Assembly: GCA_905182985.1 (NCBI GenBank)
Contig: CAJJDN010000083.1
Span: 309,880 to 373,879, forward strand
DNA: 64,000 nt
DNA from: Paramecium sonneborni
Taxonomy: Eukaryota > Ciliophora > Oligohymenophorea > Peniculida > Parameciidae
Reading direction: 5' to 3'
Shown here piece after piece: positions 1 through 12,554 of this stretch (its first letter is position 1; every line of letters starts with the position of its first letter). A program made the position numbers and the translations under genes. The notes below the pieces were generated by a model. That model ran no database searches and had not been told where the DNA came from. It saw only the letters and a list, made by a program, of their open reading frames with translations.

Positions 1-261
1 GCATTTAATTTAAATTTTAGAATTTAACTAAATAATTTAAGGATTAATTAAAAATCATATATGTACCGATAAATAGCAGGATATAGATTATTAGGAAAAT
101 AGTTCTGTGTTTAATTATTGAAAAATTAAAAATAATTTGTCAGACAATACAAAAAATTAATCAATCTAAAACAACTTTTTTATTCTTAATTTCATTTTTA
201 ACATTTATTAAATAATCGTCAATACAGTAAATTTTGTATTCTGTTTCATTTTTTTCATTCC

Positions 262-1440
262 TCATTCAAAAACTTTATCAAACTATTTTTATTCATCATA
301 CTTTTGAAATTAAAATGGATATCTTCTTTATTTGAAATAATTCTAAGTATCATCCCATTAAATTTTATAACCTTCCCCTGAGTCTTCTCCAATATAATAT
401 CCGCTATGCTCTTCTAAGTAATTAAAATATCTAATCATAAAAATTCTAGCCCTTGTTTTAATTATATCAATGGGATTCCATCAAAAATATACACTAATCT
501 TGTTCAAGTTAAACACATAGAAATGACTTTTTATAATTGAAAAATTAATATCAATATTTTTTTTAAATTAAATTAATATAATATAATTTATTTATTGAAA
601 ATGATATTTCTGTAATTATTTGATCCTCAAAGCTTCCAATTAATTGCATTATCCGAAAAGAAATCTGCTTAACTTCCTTTTTTATTTTTATATTGAAATA
701 TAATATTATTCTAATTATTTATATCTTATAACTTTCTTCTTAATATTCATATTTGAGTTGTTTTATTTATTTTTTTAGTATGGATGATGATTTATTTTAG
801 AAATGATACTTCAATTTTTTTCTCTTAATAGGCATTAATAGTTATGACATTATTTTTAATATGCTCTCCTCTTATTTCTGGTTCACTAAATAAACTTTTT
901 CCATATGAAGACAGGTCTGTTAGCTGAATGGCAACTTATTAAACTTTTTTAAACCATACTATGATTTCCTCTTTTAGATTTTTTATTTCCTTCTTTAATA
1001 CTAATAGTTAGGTTAATTTGACAGCTTTGTGTTGTCTTCTTAAATCTTCTTTAAGCTCGGATAATTATTAAGCAAATTCTCAAATTGTAATTTTGTAGGT
1101 CTTTGGTGTGAACATTAAATGAGATATAGATCCTCTAGAATAAACTTTAGATCCCTCAGATTTAAACTTTATTATTTTGAGTCTATTCTGTATTAAAAAG
1201 TAAATGTATCATTTTTTTTCATTTGCATTTTTTATTTTTCTTTTCTCTTCTTTATAATTTTCGATTTCTTTTTAAAGCTATTTCAACTATCTAATCTTTT
1301 TAATAGTTTTTAAATTTCTTCCAATACTTTCCTTTAATCAGCATTATTTGAGTTATGATTTCTAAATCTAAACACTTTTTGAAAATTGAACCATTTCATC
1401 TTCATTTTCTGTTAAGAACCATTATTAATTCCTTTTCAAA
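262..1440 (-). pseudogene. Unresolved coding region, broken or multi-exon
   Basis: The minus strand reads as coding in pieces. A lysine/glutamate-rich coiled-coil stretch lies at about 840-1090 and a C-terminal piece containing EDSGEGYKIQWDD at about 262-480, ending in TGA at 262-264. In the frame that joins the coiled-coil pieces there are at least two in-frame TGA codons (near 1100 and 1215), and no GT-AG intron I could find removes them cleanly. No start codon is certain and the family is not recognised. It could be a decayed gene or a real gene with introns I failed to place; the lack of closure favours decay. Confidence 0.4.
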
Positions 1441-1600
1441 ATTTATTTTCTTCAATATAATATTTTATATATTATAATATTATAGAATTAGCTCATACAT
1501 GCTTATATTAATGTTTTCATTATTTATTTTCTTAAATCGGCAAGATAAAGCTTATTTATTTCTTACCTGTCTATTTAATTATTAAATATTATTTCTAAAA

Positions 1601-2529
1601 ATGATTCTTTAAGTCAACTTTCATTATGAAATAGAACAAAAAGAAAAACTTGTGTCCATATCCGGCAAAAGTGGAGGTGAGATCTTTGTGGCACTCCAAA
1701 AACTTCTGAAAGACATCAGAAAGGAGAAAATAATCTACTTAGACAATTCCTTTTAGAAAATATTTGCTATTTCAATTTAAAAAGTTGAACTTATCAAACT
1801 TCCTTCAAAAGAAAAAGAGGATGATTTAGAAAGTTTCATAGATCTTGTTTTTCATATTTCTTGTTAGAAAGGAATTAATACTATAGCATTTCATTTAACA
1901 AACTAAGAAATATAAAATAGCACTGTAGGAATCTGTAAGAGTGAAGACATTCTTAAATAATTAAATAAGCTCTATTCTCAAAAGGATCATCCTTAATAAG
2001 AAAAGCCAGAAAAGAAAACTAATTGTTTTTTAATAAGTTCAAATACAATTCATTAGTAGATCAATGATATTTTATACGGTCGAAAAGAGAGTTTAGATCA
2101 AGAAGATCACCAAATTTTCAGTCTGATCATTCAAAAACAAAACTCAAATAGTTTTTCTTCATGTTTCCTATCTAATTAAAATTTAATAAGAGTACTATCC
2201 AATTGTAAGATAATTATTTAATAAAATTTTTAGTCTAAATTACGAAAGCACAACTTTATGAATCTAATCTAGAATGGAGTGATGATAATAATAAAAAAGA
2301 AAATCTTTAAGGAAAAGAGGCTGATTAGCCAAAACTATTGACGGCTGCAAACGTAAATGTGGAAAAATCTACTGAGATGCAAAATAAAGTTAGATATGAA
2401 ACCATTTTAAATTTAAATCATAATATAGTATCAAAACGTCATTTACTGTTTGTATTTAATGAGAAAGTCATCGCATATTAGTTTCCTTTGAAATTTAAAC
2501 AGATTGATAAAAATAATCAAATCAAATGA
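1601..2529 (+). CDS. Hypothetical protein, 299 aa, one intron
   Basis: Start ATG at 1601. One 29-nt intron at 2205-2233 (GTAAGA...TTTTTAG) restores the frame and leads to TGA at 2527-2529; the spliced length is exactly 300 codons. Many glutamines are encoded by TAA/TAG. The N-terminal third contains ISGKSGGEIFVALQKLLKDI and then an acidic and lysine-rich region; there is no signal peptide or membrane segment. I do not recognise a family. Without the intron the frame ends early at 2339-2341, so splicing is needed for the C-terminal 100 residues, which read as ordinary soluble protein (many Asn, Lys, Glu). Confidence 0.75.
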
Positions 2530-3823
2530 AAAATATTGTAAATTTATCAAATTTTATTTTACAATTTAGACCAAATAATTCTAAAATAAAAAGGGTTCTT
2601 AGAATTGTTTTTTATGACTAAATTTTATTTTTCTTAGTTTTGAATTAGGATTTTTTTTGATAAAAATAAACAAAAATGATAAATCAATTAAATATTACTA
2701 GAAAAAATTATGTAATAGATTCATTCCAAGAACATATTTATATTTTTTACTTTAAATATAAATAAATTTTAAAGTTTTGATAGCTTTTATTTTTTCATTT
2801 AGAATTTAATTTAAAAAATTTCTAAATAAAAATTATTGTGGATAAATCTAAATGAACAAACAATTCTATTAATATGAACTCCTTCTTATCGATTTTATAA
2901 TATAATCATATATAGTTTTTGAGTAAAGTTTTATTCGTATTATTTTAAAGTAGTTAAATGCTTAGTAGATACATGAGATTTTTTAAAAGAAACCCGAATT
3001 AAGCCAAAAAAAAAGATTTAAAAACTTAGAGAAAAAGAGGAAGTAAAAAATTAGAAAATAAAGACTGATACAATTAAACAAAACTCCATCATCTAAGCGC
3101 GAAGAAAATGAATCACAATAATACTTTTTTACACAATGTTTGCTCATGACTAAAATAAATCGCACAGTGATGATATTTAAAATATAGAAAACTTAAGTAT
3201 TGCTATTCATTATGAATTTTTAATTTGAATTATATTCGGAAATTTTAGTTGATTATTGAAAAATATTATAAGAATAATTAAGAATTAAATTTGAAAATCT
3301 TGAAAAATAAGGATCTAACTATTTGAAAGGTACAAATATCTAAAAAAAAATTATAATTCTAAAATGATAAAGAGTCAAATGCTTGTATGAATTTTTTGAT
3401 CTTTTAGCTGTTATTTTATTAGTAGTCATAAATATTATATTAAATATAGCATTAATCATAAATAATTTTAATGTTGCTCTTATGTTTGAGTTAAATAATG
3501 AGAACTTTCTTTAAGTTATAAATTTTTTACAAAGTCAAATGAATAAAGTAAAGGTTTAATTTAGACAATAAAGGGTGAGATAAATTATTAAAATATATAT
3601 AAAAGAAATTGAAAATGTTGGTATTAAATAATAATTTATATTATGTTTGAGATAACATTTTAAAATTCGATACTTAAATCTTTTTAGCAATAATAAATCA
3701 AAATTATAATATTAAGTAATCACTGAGAATTATTTTGTTTCTATTTATGATTGATTAATTAAAATAATGAATTTTATTCAGATTATCAATTTGATATGTA
3801 AATTAATTATAGAGTAGTAAATT
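2530..3823. other. AT-rich intergenic stretch, no gene seen
   Basis: I read both strands with TGA as the only stop and found no frame with convincing codon use, start and stop. It separates the 3' end of the plus-strand hypothetical gene from the 3' end of the K+ channel gene, so it is a convergent intergenic region, long for this genome. Confidence 0.6.
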
Positions 3824-6461
3824 TCACATCATATATTAGACTATTGATTGGCATTCATCAATAATTTGATCAATATCTCTCTCTAATTTAACAATTTCAA
3901 ATTTATGAATTGAAAATTTCATAGCTAATTGTATAATGTAATTCACATTAAGGTTTAACATCCTAAGTGATTAGACAGAGTTTTTTCTCATATTATCTTA
4001 TTTATATTTAATTTTTTATTTTTGATCGACTCTAGTTTGCAATAGTTCTTGATAAATCTATTCATGAAACTATGAATAATAAAGATCGACTTCTCTTTTT
4101 ACAGATTTTCGATGTGTATTTTTGTTCCAATCTGTAATGAGATTTTTAAGTTTGATTCTTTTAATTTTTTCATAAGATTCTTATTTTTTTTTAATGATAA
4201 ATGATTATACTTAATTTTCTTCTTCTACTACTTTACCAAATTTATTCATAAGTTTTTATAAATAGCTATTAGTATCAAACATATTAGTTTAAATAGTTTA
4301 TTGACTTCTATTGGCAATAAGTTCTCTGATGAATTTATAATCTGGATCTGCAACTAAGGCACCTCTTCTTTTTTTGGTTCTAACTATCATTTATTTGATT
4401 CTATAAACAGCCTTGATAGATATTTTTTTATACCAGTCTAAACTTTTCTCTCAACAGTTTTTTTCTAGCTTATTTTTAACCAACAACAGATAACATTAAA
4501 TCTTATTAAACACTAATATAATTTCGACAATCAATTTTGGATTTAAATTATTATCTATTTTCACTTGATCTTCTAACTTGTTGTGTTTTAACAACCTTAC
4601 CTTCAACAATAATTGCTGTAGATCTTTTAAGTCTAACAGCTTATCCTAAAATTGAATAGGTATAATACTTTATCTTTATTCTGCATAGTCAGATAGAAGG
4701 ATTTTCCTTCTCTTATACATCTAATATAATTCAAAAAACTGAGTTGAATTTTATTTGATTAAAGATTCGAAAAACCTACCTGGACACATTAACACAACAC
4801 TTTTAGTAACAGCATGAGCATGCCATCGTCTTAAAGTTTATTCTATAGATTCTACTTCTCCAAAGACTGTTCCTTCCATAACTCTGATTAGACATTCTCC
4901 AGATGCATCAGATAATCTAACATCACCACTAAGAAGGTAATAAAAATCTGAAGAACTCTAACCAATATGATAGATAGTAGAATATTCATCATATTTAGCA
5001 AAAGTACAGTGAGGTAATACCATGGTCGAGAAATTAATATCATTAGCAATAAAAGGTACCATTTTAAGGATATCTTTATGAGTTGATGTAATAATGAATT
5101 ATCTCATGCTCCAAGGTAAGGCTTATACCATATCTATCGTATTACGAGCCCAAAAGGGATTATGAGAAATATTAAATTTTGCAAATTAAATTAATTCTTT
5201 AAGCACTTCATCAATCATAAAAGTTTGATCCCCTAATTCTTCAAGTAGGATTAATTAATCTTCATACTCTTGACGTGGATTAACATTTACTAAAATACAA
5301 GTGATATCACCTATAGTAAAAGAATAAAATCCAACACCAATAAGCATCCAAATTATTTAAAGAAAGAATTCAAACGAAGAATGAGCAGCAACATCTCCAT
5401 ATCCTATAACTGTTACTGTTTATATTGCCCAATAAAAACATGTGACATACTACTTTTCTATATTGAAATCGTAAACCTTTTCTCTTATTACCCAAGTCTC
5501 TTAATTAAATTCATCCATTCTAGCACTCCAAAACCATAAACATGCAAAAATGTGTGTCAAAATAACCATATCAACAAATATTGTTAATACTCTTCTAATT
5601 CTTAAGTCTATATTATAATCTTCTCTATAAAATAAATCTTCTTTTAAAACTATTTATTTCTTTTTTATTATATCATCTGCTGTCTTATAATTTTCTCTTC
5701 TTTCATACATAAAATATTTAGCTATCCTAAATAATCTCATTAAACCCAATAACTAGGTACTTTCAAAATCCTCAAATGGAATTATAGATATTAGATCAAT
5801 TAAAAACCATCCCTTTAAATAAAATGGAATTATTGTATCAAATGTATGCAATAGGATGTTATGTTCATCTATATGACAACTTGTAAAATTAAATAGAATG
5901 TCTATTGCGAATATTGCTGAAATTAATTAAATCACGTCCTTTCCGACTCCCCTAATATTTTAAATTACAATACTTAGAAAGCCAATTATAAAGGTAATAT
6001 TATTGAAGCTAAAAAATGCAATGCTTTCATTACAACTATCCATATTATATATATTTTATCATCTGGATACAAAGGAAAAAAATTGCGATGCCGATATTTA
6101 TATTCCATATGTTATGACTTCAATTATTCAGCATATTGACGAAGTTCCTTCACAAAATTCATTGCATGAATTAATTTCTTACTAAATTGACGAAATTCTG
6201 TTTTTGTATTTTTCCTCTATTATTAAGAATGACTAGCAAAACTAAACTTCAGATGAGAGTCTGTTCTTGACAATGTTAATCTTGATTCAGTTGATGGAGG
6301 ATTTTAAAGTGGCAATCTATTCTTTACATATTCATTTACAAATATCTAGAAGTCTTTGCATTATGAAACTTTTTTATCTAATTTGACCCACTTCTATGTC
6401 CACTTCTAGATGTTATTTCATTTATAGGAGAATCATCGCCATATATTGGGTATATTTACAT
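3824..6461 (-). CDS. Six-TM K+ channel with cyclic-nucleotide-binding domain
   Basis: About 850 residues after splicing introns at 6317-6339 (23 nt), 5952-5968 (17 nt, see findings), 4646-4668 (23) and 4412-4433 (22); start ATG at 6461, TGA at 3824-3826. Seen in order: polar N-terminus; S1 (IIWIVVMKALHFLASIILPL); S2 with DILFNF; S3 (GWFLIDLISIIPF); a short voltage-sensor-like segment GLMRLFRIAKYF; S5; pore with the K+ selectivity filter TVTVIGYGD (nt 5393-5419, about residue 335); S6; then a cNMP-binding fold with LLSGDVRL and FGEVE (about residues 430-545); and a basic, coiled C-terminal tail of about 300 residues. This is the EAG/CNG-like plasma or ciliary membrane channel type that is abundant in ciliates. 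The phosphate-binding cassette lacks the usual Arg-Thr-Ala after FGE, so nucleotide binding is uncertain. Confidence 0.92.
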
Positions 6462-7476
6462 TTAATAAATTTTTTATTATTTATCATTCTAAACACAAAA
6501 ATAATAAATCTGTTATTAGAAGATTCAACTTTCGTTCACTTTTAATAACTGTTTTTTTTAATTAGTTACTTTTTTATTACCGAATTTGTATTCTTCTTTA
6601 ATAATTAATCTTATATGCTTTATATGTATTAATATCTTAAGATTTTTGTATCTTCTTAAACAAAGACAAATAAAGAATAAAATTTATTGATCCTATTTTT
6701 ATTTCAATTTATCAATTCAGATCAGACATTTTTTTCGGAATTTTTCAAATAATTGATTCTGTAAAATACCATTTAAATTAATTATTATTATTATATCAAA
6801 TAATAATAAAAATTTACACTATCTTAAACATTCGATTAAGAAAATACTCCAACCCTATCTAAAGTTCAATATAATTATCCTAAAAATTTAAATTGTATAA
6901 TATATAAGATAAAAACATAACTTAATTCAATCTAATTAATTAGTTATTTTAAATTCCCATTATTGTTAAAAATAAGTTAAGACTATTGTTTTTTTAATTG
7001 GAATTTTTTTTGAAGAGTTTTAACTGTTGTTGAACTACGATTTAGGAGTATATTAATTATAATTTCTAAATCTCTTTTTTTCATTAAGATGTAAAGATTG
7101 AGTATATTTTTGTTTATAATTTTCTGCTTTTTTACTAAAATAACAATTTTTTTTAAAAGACTTAGTGTTATTATGATGAAATTAAGATACAAAATTCTTA
7201 ATTATGTTAAACCATAATTAAACCTTTTAAACTGATTTTTTTAAATAAATAGTATTTATAAACAACTAATTTCTTAATAACCTTAATTAAGAAATAATAA
7301 ATACTAACTTATATTTGAAGAGTATTAATATTTGTATTTCATTAGGGATAATTTAGAAATAATTAGAAAAATTATTTTAATAACTTATTTAACAATAAAT
7401 TTGAATTTCTAAAGTCTAAACTACTTTATATTTAATATTAATTGATTTAGCTCGATATTTAATAATATTATATGTG
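6462..7476. other. Intergenic, no gene seen
   Basis: About 1 kb between the start of the K+ channel gene and the stop of the SDR gene, so it should hold the channel promoter. Very AT-rich, with poly-A/T tracts; ORFs here lack Gln (TAA/TAG) codons and show no family features. Confidence 0.55.
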
Positions 7477-8358
7477 TCAATAATTTTAGTTTCTTCCAAT
7501 CATTTCTTTAATGAAAGGACCCTATACTTTTAATACAATAAAATCAGCAATGGGGTGAGGTAAGAATCTTACAAGATTTGATAGCAGCCAATAAAATGAT
7601 GGAATAGAATGTACATCTTTTTAATTTTCAATTGCATCAATAATTTCTATTGCCACTCTTTCTTCTTTTAATTATGGTAGAAGAAAATCGATTTTAGATT
7701 TAACTCCTTAAAACATTCCTGTATTAATAGCCCAAGGAGCAATGAATGTACATTTAACAGGACTTTTCTTCAGTTTCAATTCAACTCTTAAACTATTATG
7801 AAAACCCAATAAGGCATGTTTTGAAGCACAATAAGCAACTACTTTTAATCCTGTTATTATTGATAAGACTGATCCAATATTTACAATATGTCCAAATTTT
7901 TAAGCTTCCATTTTAGGTATAAGTAATTTTGTTAAGAGAACAGGAGCAAAATAATTAACTGCATGAGTCAATTATAGATTTTCAAATGATTATTCTGTAA
8001 ATAATTGTAGTTTAGCAACTCCAGCATTATTGATTAAAATATGAATAGGTTCTTAAATTTAATTAATAGTTTTAATGATTTAATCTTATTAAGAGAGATC
8101 ACATTCATAAAACTATAATCTACCTCCATATTCTTCAATTGTCTTTTTAAGATCATCAGCAAGATCTTTTCTAATATCTAAAACTATAATTTAACAATTT
8201 TTCATTGCTAATAATTTACACATTTATTTTCCTATACCCATACATCCCCCTGTAATTAGGACAGTTACATTAGAATCAAGTTTGATTTTTTTTTATTTCT
8301 TTCTTAAAAAGTATGTCAGAAAAATGATGAAAAAAGTTAGGGTATAAATGATGATCAT
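7477..8358 (-). CDS. Short-chain dehydrogenase/reductase, SDR16C-like
   Basis: 293 residues, intronless, ATG at 8358, TGA at 7477-7479. An N-terminal hydrophobic segment (about residues 2-19) followed by lysines suggests membrane anchoring, probably in the ER. The NAD(P)-binding motif TGGCMGIG starts at about residue 36, NNAG follows, then NIGS and the catalytic YCASK (Tyr-x-x-x-Lys). PWAINTGMF after the active site is typical of the SDR16C group (retinol dehydrogenase 10, 17-beta-HSD11/13, DHRS types), which oxidise or reduce retinoids, steroids or long-chain lipids. Substrate cannot be told from sequence. Length is normal for the family. It sits 58 bp downstream of the RPF2 stop on the same strand. 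Confidence 0.93.
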
Positions 8359-8416
8359 AAATATTTTTATTTATAATTTAATTAGTTTAGATTTTTATAT
8401 AAACAACAAATGATTT

Positions 8417-9366
8417 TCATTCATCATTAGCTTCTACATTTTATTCTGAGGATTATATTCTAGCTTTTAATTTTTAATCACCTTTTCTAAGCTTCTTTCT
8501 TTTCTTTAAGGCTAGAGTACTAAGATCTTGTTATTAAACGAAAACCTTTCCTCTTTTATCACCTATTTCATCATAAACAACATTTTTTTCCTAAAATTAT
8601 AAAATATATATTTTACATGAGGTTTGGCTTTAGGTTTAGGTTAACGACAAGCTTTTTTAAATAGATCATCTTCTGCCCATTTAGTTCTTCTAATTTCAAA
8701 AATACTTCTAGGTCCAATTTCTTGTATTTTGATTCCATCTTCTTGTATTTATTTTTATAAAATCGTAATTGCTAATGTACTATCATCTGTAGCAGTAATA
8801 CTAATAATTAAATTAATATCTGATGATTTAATATCAGAGATTGGAACATTTTCATAGAAAAAATCAGTTAAAAGATTATGTAATTTCATATGATTAGAAT
8901 TAAACCCAAAAACTTCACCATTAAAAATAATTAAAGGTCTTGCATGCATAGGAATTTCAACTGAAGCAGCAAATTCTTCTTAACTTTTGAATTCTTTTAG
9001 ATGTAATTCAATCATATCTAATACTTTTTTATCGAATGTTCTTCCAATAATAAGATTATCAGGACGTTTCTTTGAATTTGATACAAAACAAAACATACTA
9101 CATTGACTTCTTTCGCAAAATGTTTCTAATGGTTTAGTATCTTCAAATGGTTAGATTTCATGATTCTTATTATAAGTTATACTAAAATCTCTTTTAAGCA
9201 TATGCCATTCATGTGCCAATTATCTTACACTAAGAGAAGTCTTAGGACCTCTTATGAAAAGAGTTTATTTTGGACCTTCAACTAATTTAGGTTCACGAGA
9301 CTCTAGAATTCTTTTACCTTTATGAGTCTTTGCTCCTCTATGTGTTGTTTCTTCTTGATCAGACAT
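8417..9366 (-). CDS. RPF2: Ribosome production factor 2 (Brix domain)
   Basis: 307 residues with one 26-nt intron at 8591-8616. Start MSDQEETTHRGAKTHKGKRI at 9366, TGA at 8417-8419. Diagnostic segments: KGKRILESREPKLVEGPK near the N-terminus, CSMFCFVSNSKKRPDNLIIG and VLDMIELHLKEF in the Brix domain, EIGPRSIFEIRRTKWAEDDL, and after the intron a basic tail with QQDLSTLALKKRKKLRKG. In other eukaryotes RPF2 with RRS1 brings the 5S RNP into the pre-60S particle in the nucleolus. The intron restores the conserved C-terminal frame, which confirms it. Confidence 0.95.
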
Positions 9367-9443
9367 TATAATTTTAATTTAATTTAAAGAATTTTTGTGA
9401 TAAAATAAATTTATTTTACATATATATATAAGAAATTTACTAT

Positions 9444-12197
9444 TCAATAATCACTTTCCTCACTTTCCACTTCTTCATCATCATGTTCTGATTTTATATC
9501 ATTATCTTCTAAAGCCATTAAATTTCTCTCTCGCTCTCTATTAAAATTATATATTAAGAATAATACTCTTATTTTCTTTCCTCTTCTAATAGTTTTCTTT
9601 GTCTAGCTTTGATCTCTTATTGGATTCTTAATTATTTTAATTATTCTTTTTAAATATCTTTTTATGTTTGAGGTTCTAATCTTGGTTATTTGAATTTGGT
9701 TAAAGTAGGTGGTTTTCTATTTTTGAGTTTTTTAATATGATTACTCATTCTCACTTTAAATTCATCCTCTTTATTAGTGTGTAAGTCTTTGTGCTATTTA
9801 TTATAAATAAGAATATGATTACCTTTTTGACTAAAAATGAAGTTAGAATATCTGTAAATTCAAAGAGTAACAATTCATATTTAATTATAGATGTTGCCTT
9901 TTCTAAAGTTTTTTTCTAATCTTTCTCTGCTGTTTAATCTTATTATTTTTTTCTACGTTTATTTCCATCCTCTCTGATTGTTTGATTGACAGATGATTAA
10001 TCAATTTATGAAATAGATTATTAAGTTATTTAACCTTCATCTGTATCAAAGTTTTTATCAACATAACTAATGAGTATAGCTTTATCTTATTCAGAAGCAT
10101 TAAGAAGTTTATATATTTATTCTAAATTAATAGTTCTATCAGTGAATCCAAATTAGGTTTCTCTATTTTCAATTGACCATATTTCAAAAATTGGTTTTAT
10201 TTCATCAATATAATCTCCGATAATAATTTTAGGATGAGTAGATTTTTTAGTATCATCTAAAGATTGATTCTATTTACCCTTTTTTCTTTCAAAATATGGT
10301 GTTAATTTACTGATAATGACTCTCTCAATAGCTCTGTGTAAATCAATAAGATTACCATATTTTAAATATGATAATCTAACGATCAATTCAATAAAATGTC
10401 TAAATAAGATACATCTTCTAGGATCATGAATATCTTCTACTTTCTTTTTGAATGTAACATCTTTTAGTTAAAATTCTTAATAGTTTATTTTATCATTTGA
10501 TATACAATCAAAAGCCATTTATTAATGAAATAAATCATTAAGTTCTTATAAATTAATATTGCTACCCTATCTACTAAGAACATCTATTTCAACATTCAAT
10601 TCTTATCTATCATATTTTAATCTATAATTATTTTTAGATCCTTATAAAAAATTTCTGTTCAACTCGGCCAAAGAATAATTTTAATTTAATAGTTTAGCCT
10701 AGATAAGTATATTATAAATACATCTCTAGCAATTTTCCAGAAGCCTTCTAAACTTAAAGAAAATGTGTCTTCATAGAGCATATTTTCGAATTTATTAGCA
10801 AAAAACTTATATTATGTTTTAAGTGTATAATTATGTCTCAATAACATCGTTTAAACATTTTAATCAATTTATTATGAATCTAATTACAACCCTTTATATA
10901 AGTCAGAAAAATCAATCATATAAGAATAAGGATTAGTCTCTATTGTTTTATTAAGATTAGTTTAAGTTTGATTAGGATTATTGATACCAGCCAATTTTTC
11001 AGGTCTCTTAGTAGTATTTCCCATTTTATTTTTATCTTTGTTATTATCTTTATTATTATCTTTGTTACTATCTTTATTGTTATCTTTATTATTATCTTTA
11101 TTGCTGTCTTTATTATTATCTTTATTATCTTTTTTTTTATCTTTATTACTGTCTTTATTATCTTTTTTTTTATCTTTATTATCAGTTGCTTCTTTAGGAT
11201 TATCATGTTATTAAATTAATTCATTACCTTAAGGTGCAATTTCTCTCGGTAGTATACCAGTTCTTGATTCATTTTCAGTGGTTGCATATACTTATACAAG
11301 TCTATCTTATTTAAATTCTCCTAAAATAAAACCGCCAGTATCTGTAATAAATAGTGCAACTCCATATTTAAGATTATTTTTCCAACTTCCCATATATTTA
11401 GCACCATTTGCATAATAAAATACTCCAACTCCACTTCTTTCTCCATTTTCCCATTCCCCCTCATATCTATTTCTTAAATATTTAGAACCTTCTCCTTTAG
11501 GTTCTATCCATAAGTGAACACCCCATCCATTTTATACATTATCTTTCCATTATCCATAATATTTTTCATTTGAACTCAACCAAAACATTACTCCAGTACC
11601 TTCTTTTTTATCCATTAAAAAATCTCCATCATAATAATTCTTTGAAGGATATATCATTTTTCCTTTTCCTGATTTATTCCCTTGATAAAATTGTCCTTCA
11701 AATGTAGCACTAAATTTCAAATTTTTCACTCATACCCACTTTGAAATGTAATTTTTCCAAAACCATGTCTTAAACCATTCTCCCATTAACCTTCATATAC
11801 AGCGGATTTATCTGCTGTAACAAACTTCCCTTATCCATGTCTCAATCCATTGACTACTACCCCACTGTATGTAGATCCTTCTGGCCATTAATAAGTTCCT
11901 TATCCTTCTATCTTGTTGTATGTGAATTCTCCTTTATAGATTACTCCAGATGCCCAAGTAAATGTGCCCTCACCTAGAATATTGCTATTTACTATAACCA
12001 TGTAACATTCCATTATGAAACTCTCCTTCATATTTATTCCCATTTTTGAATGTAACTTCTCCCTTCCCATGTAATGCTTTCCCATATACTTAATCAGGCT
12101 GATCCAGTATAGCCAAATCAGCATCCCATTTATCATATATGATCTTAGCCAAATCCAATGGAATTATCAGATTTTTTGGATCCTCTTTGAAATTCAT
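9444..12197 (-). CDS. MORN-repeat radial spoke protein, RSPH10B-like
   Basis: 873 residues from ATG at 12197 to TGA at 9444-9446, with introns at 11974-11998 (25 nt), 11710-11735 (26), 10699-10721 (23), 9794-9822 (29) and 9538-9566 (29). The N-terminal ~330 residues hold about ten MORN repeats (YEGEFHNGMLHG, YKGEFTYNKIEGQG, YEGQWENGLRHGFGK and so on). A low-complexity Lys-Asp-Asn linker follows, then a ~440-residue helical C-terminal region ending in an acidic tail. Architecture and length fit RSPH10B (human about 870 aa), a ciliary radial-spoke-head-associated protein, sensible for a ciliate. The assignment rests on architecture; other ciliary MORN proteins cannot be excluded. Confidence 0.8.
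11031..11184 (-). repeat. Coding AT-rich microsatellite (Lys/Asp/Asn repeats)
   Basis: Inside the RSPH10B-like gene, tandem copies of 6-, 9- and 12-nt units built from AAT, AAA and GAT codons encode a run such as NKDNNKDSNKDNNKDN. The repeat keeps several frames open on both strands, so ORFs at 10940-11219 in other frames are shadows. Such tracts are prone to slippage and length variation. Confidence 0.85.
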
Positions 12198-12554
12198 TTT
12201 TATTTATTAATTTATCTGATTCTTTATTCTTCATCTTAATATTTATTTTATGATTCATTACTCATTATATAATAACTCTCGATTTTCAAGACATTTTTTC
12301 ATTTTTTCTCAATATACAAAATCTCAATCACAAAAAACAAAAATTAATAAAACTGAATAAAAATGATCTTAAAAAGATCATTTAAATTCAAACAAATTTT
12401 TTATCTATCATCAGAAGAATGTGCCCCTAAATAATATTAAAATAGAAAATGTAAATTTAAATAATCTCAACCTGTAGTATAACAGTATAGTTCTAACATA
12501 AATCAATAAAAGAATTCACAAATGATTAAATTTTCCATAACTTACCACATATAT

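Noticed and set aside
6003..6185. 60-codon plus-strand ORF
   Set aside because: Antisense to the N-terminal exon of the K+ channel gene.
10940..11219. Three overlapping ORFs of 77-88 codons made of Ile/Lys or Leu/Ser repeats
   Set aside because: They are alternative readings of the Lys/Asp/Asn coding microsatellite of the RSPH10B-like gene.
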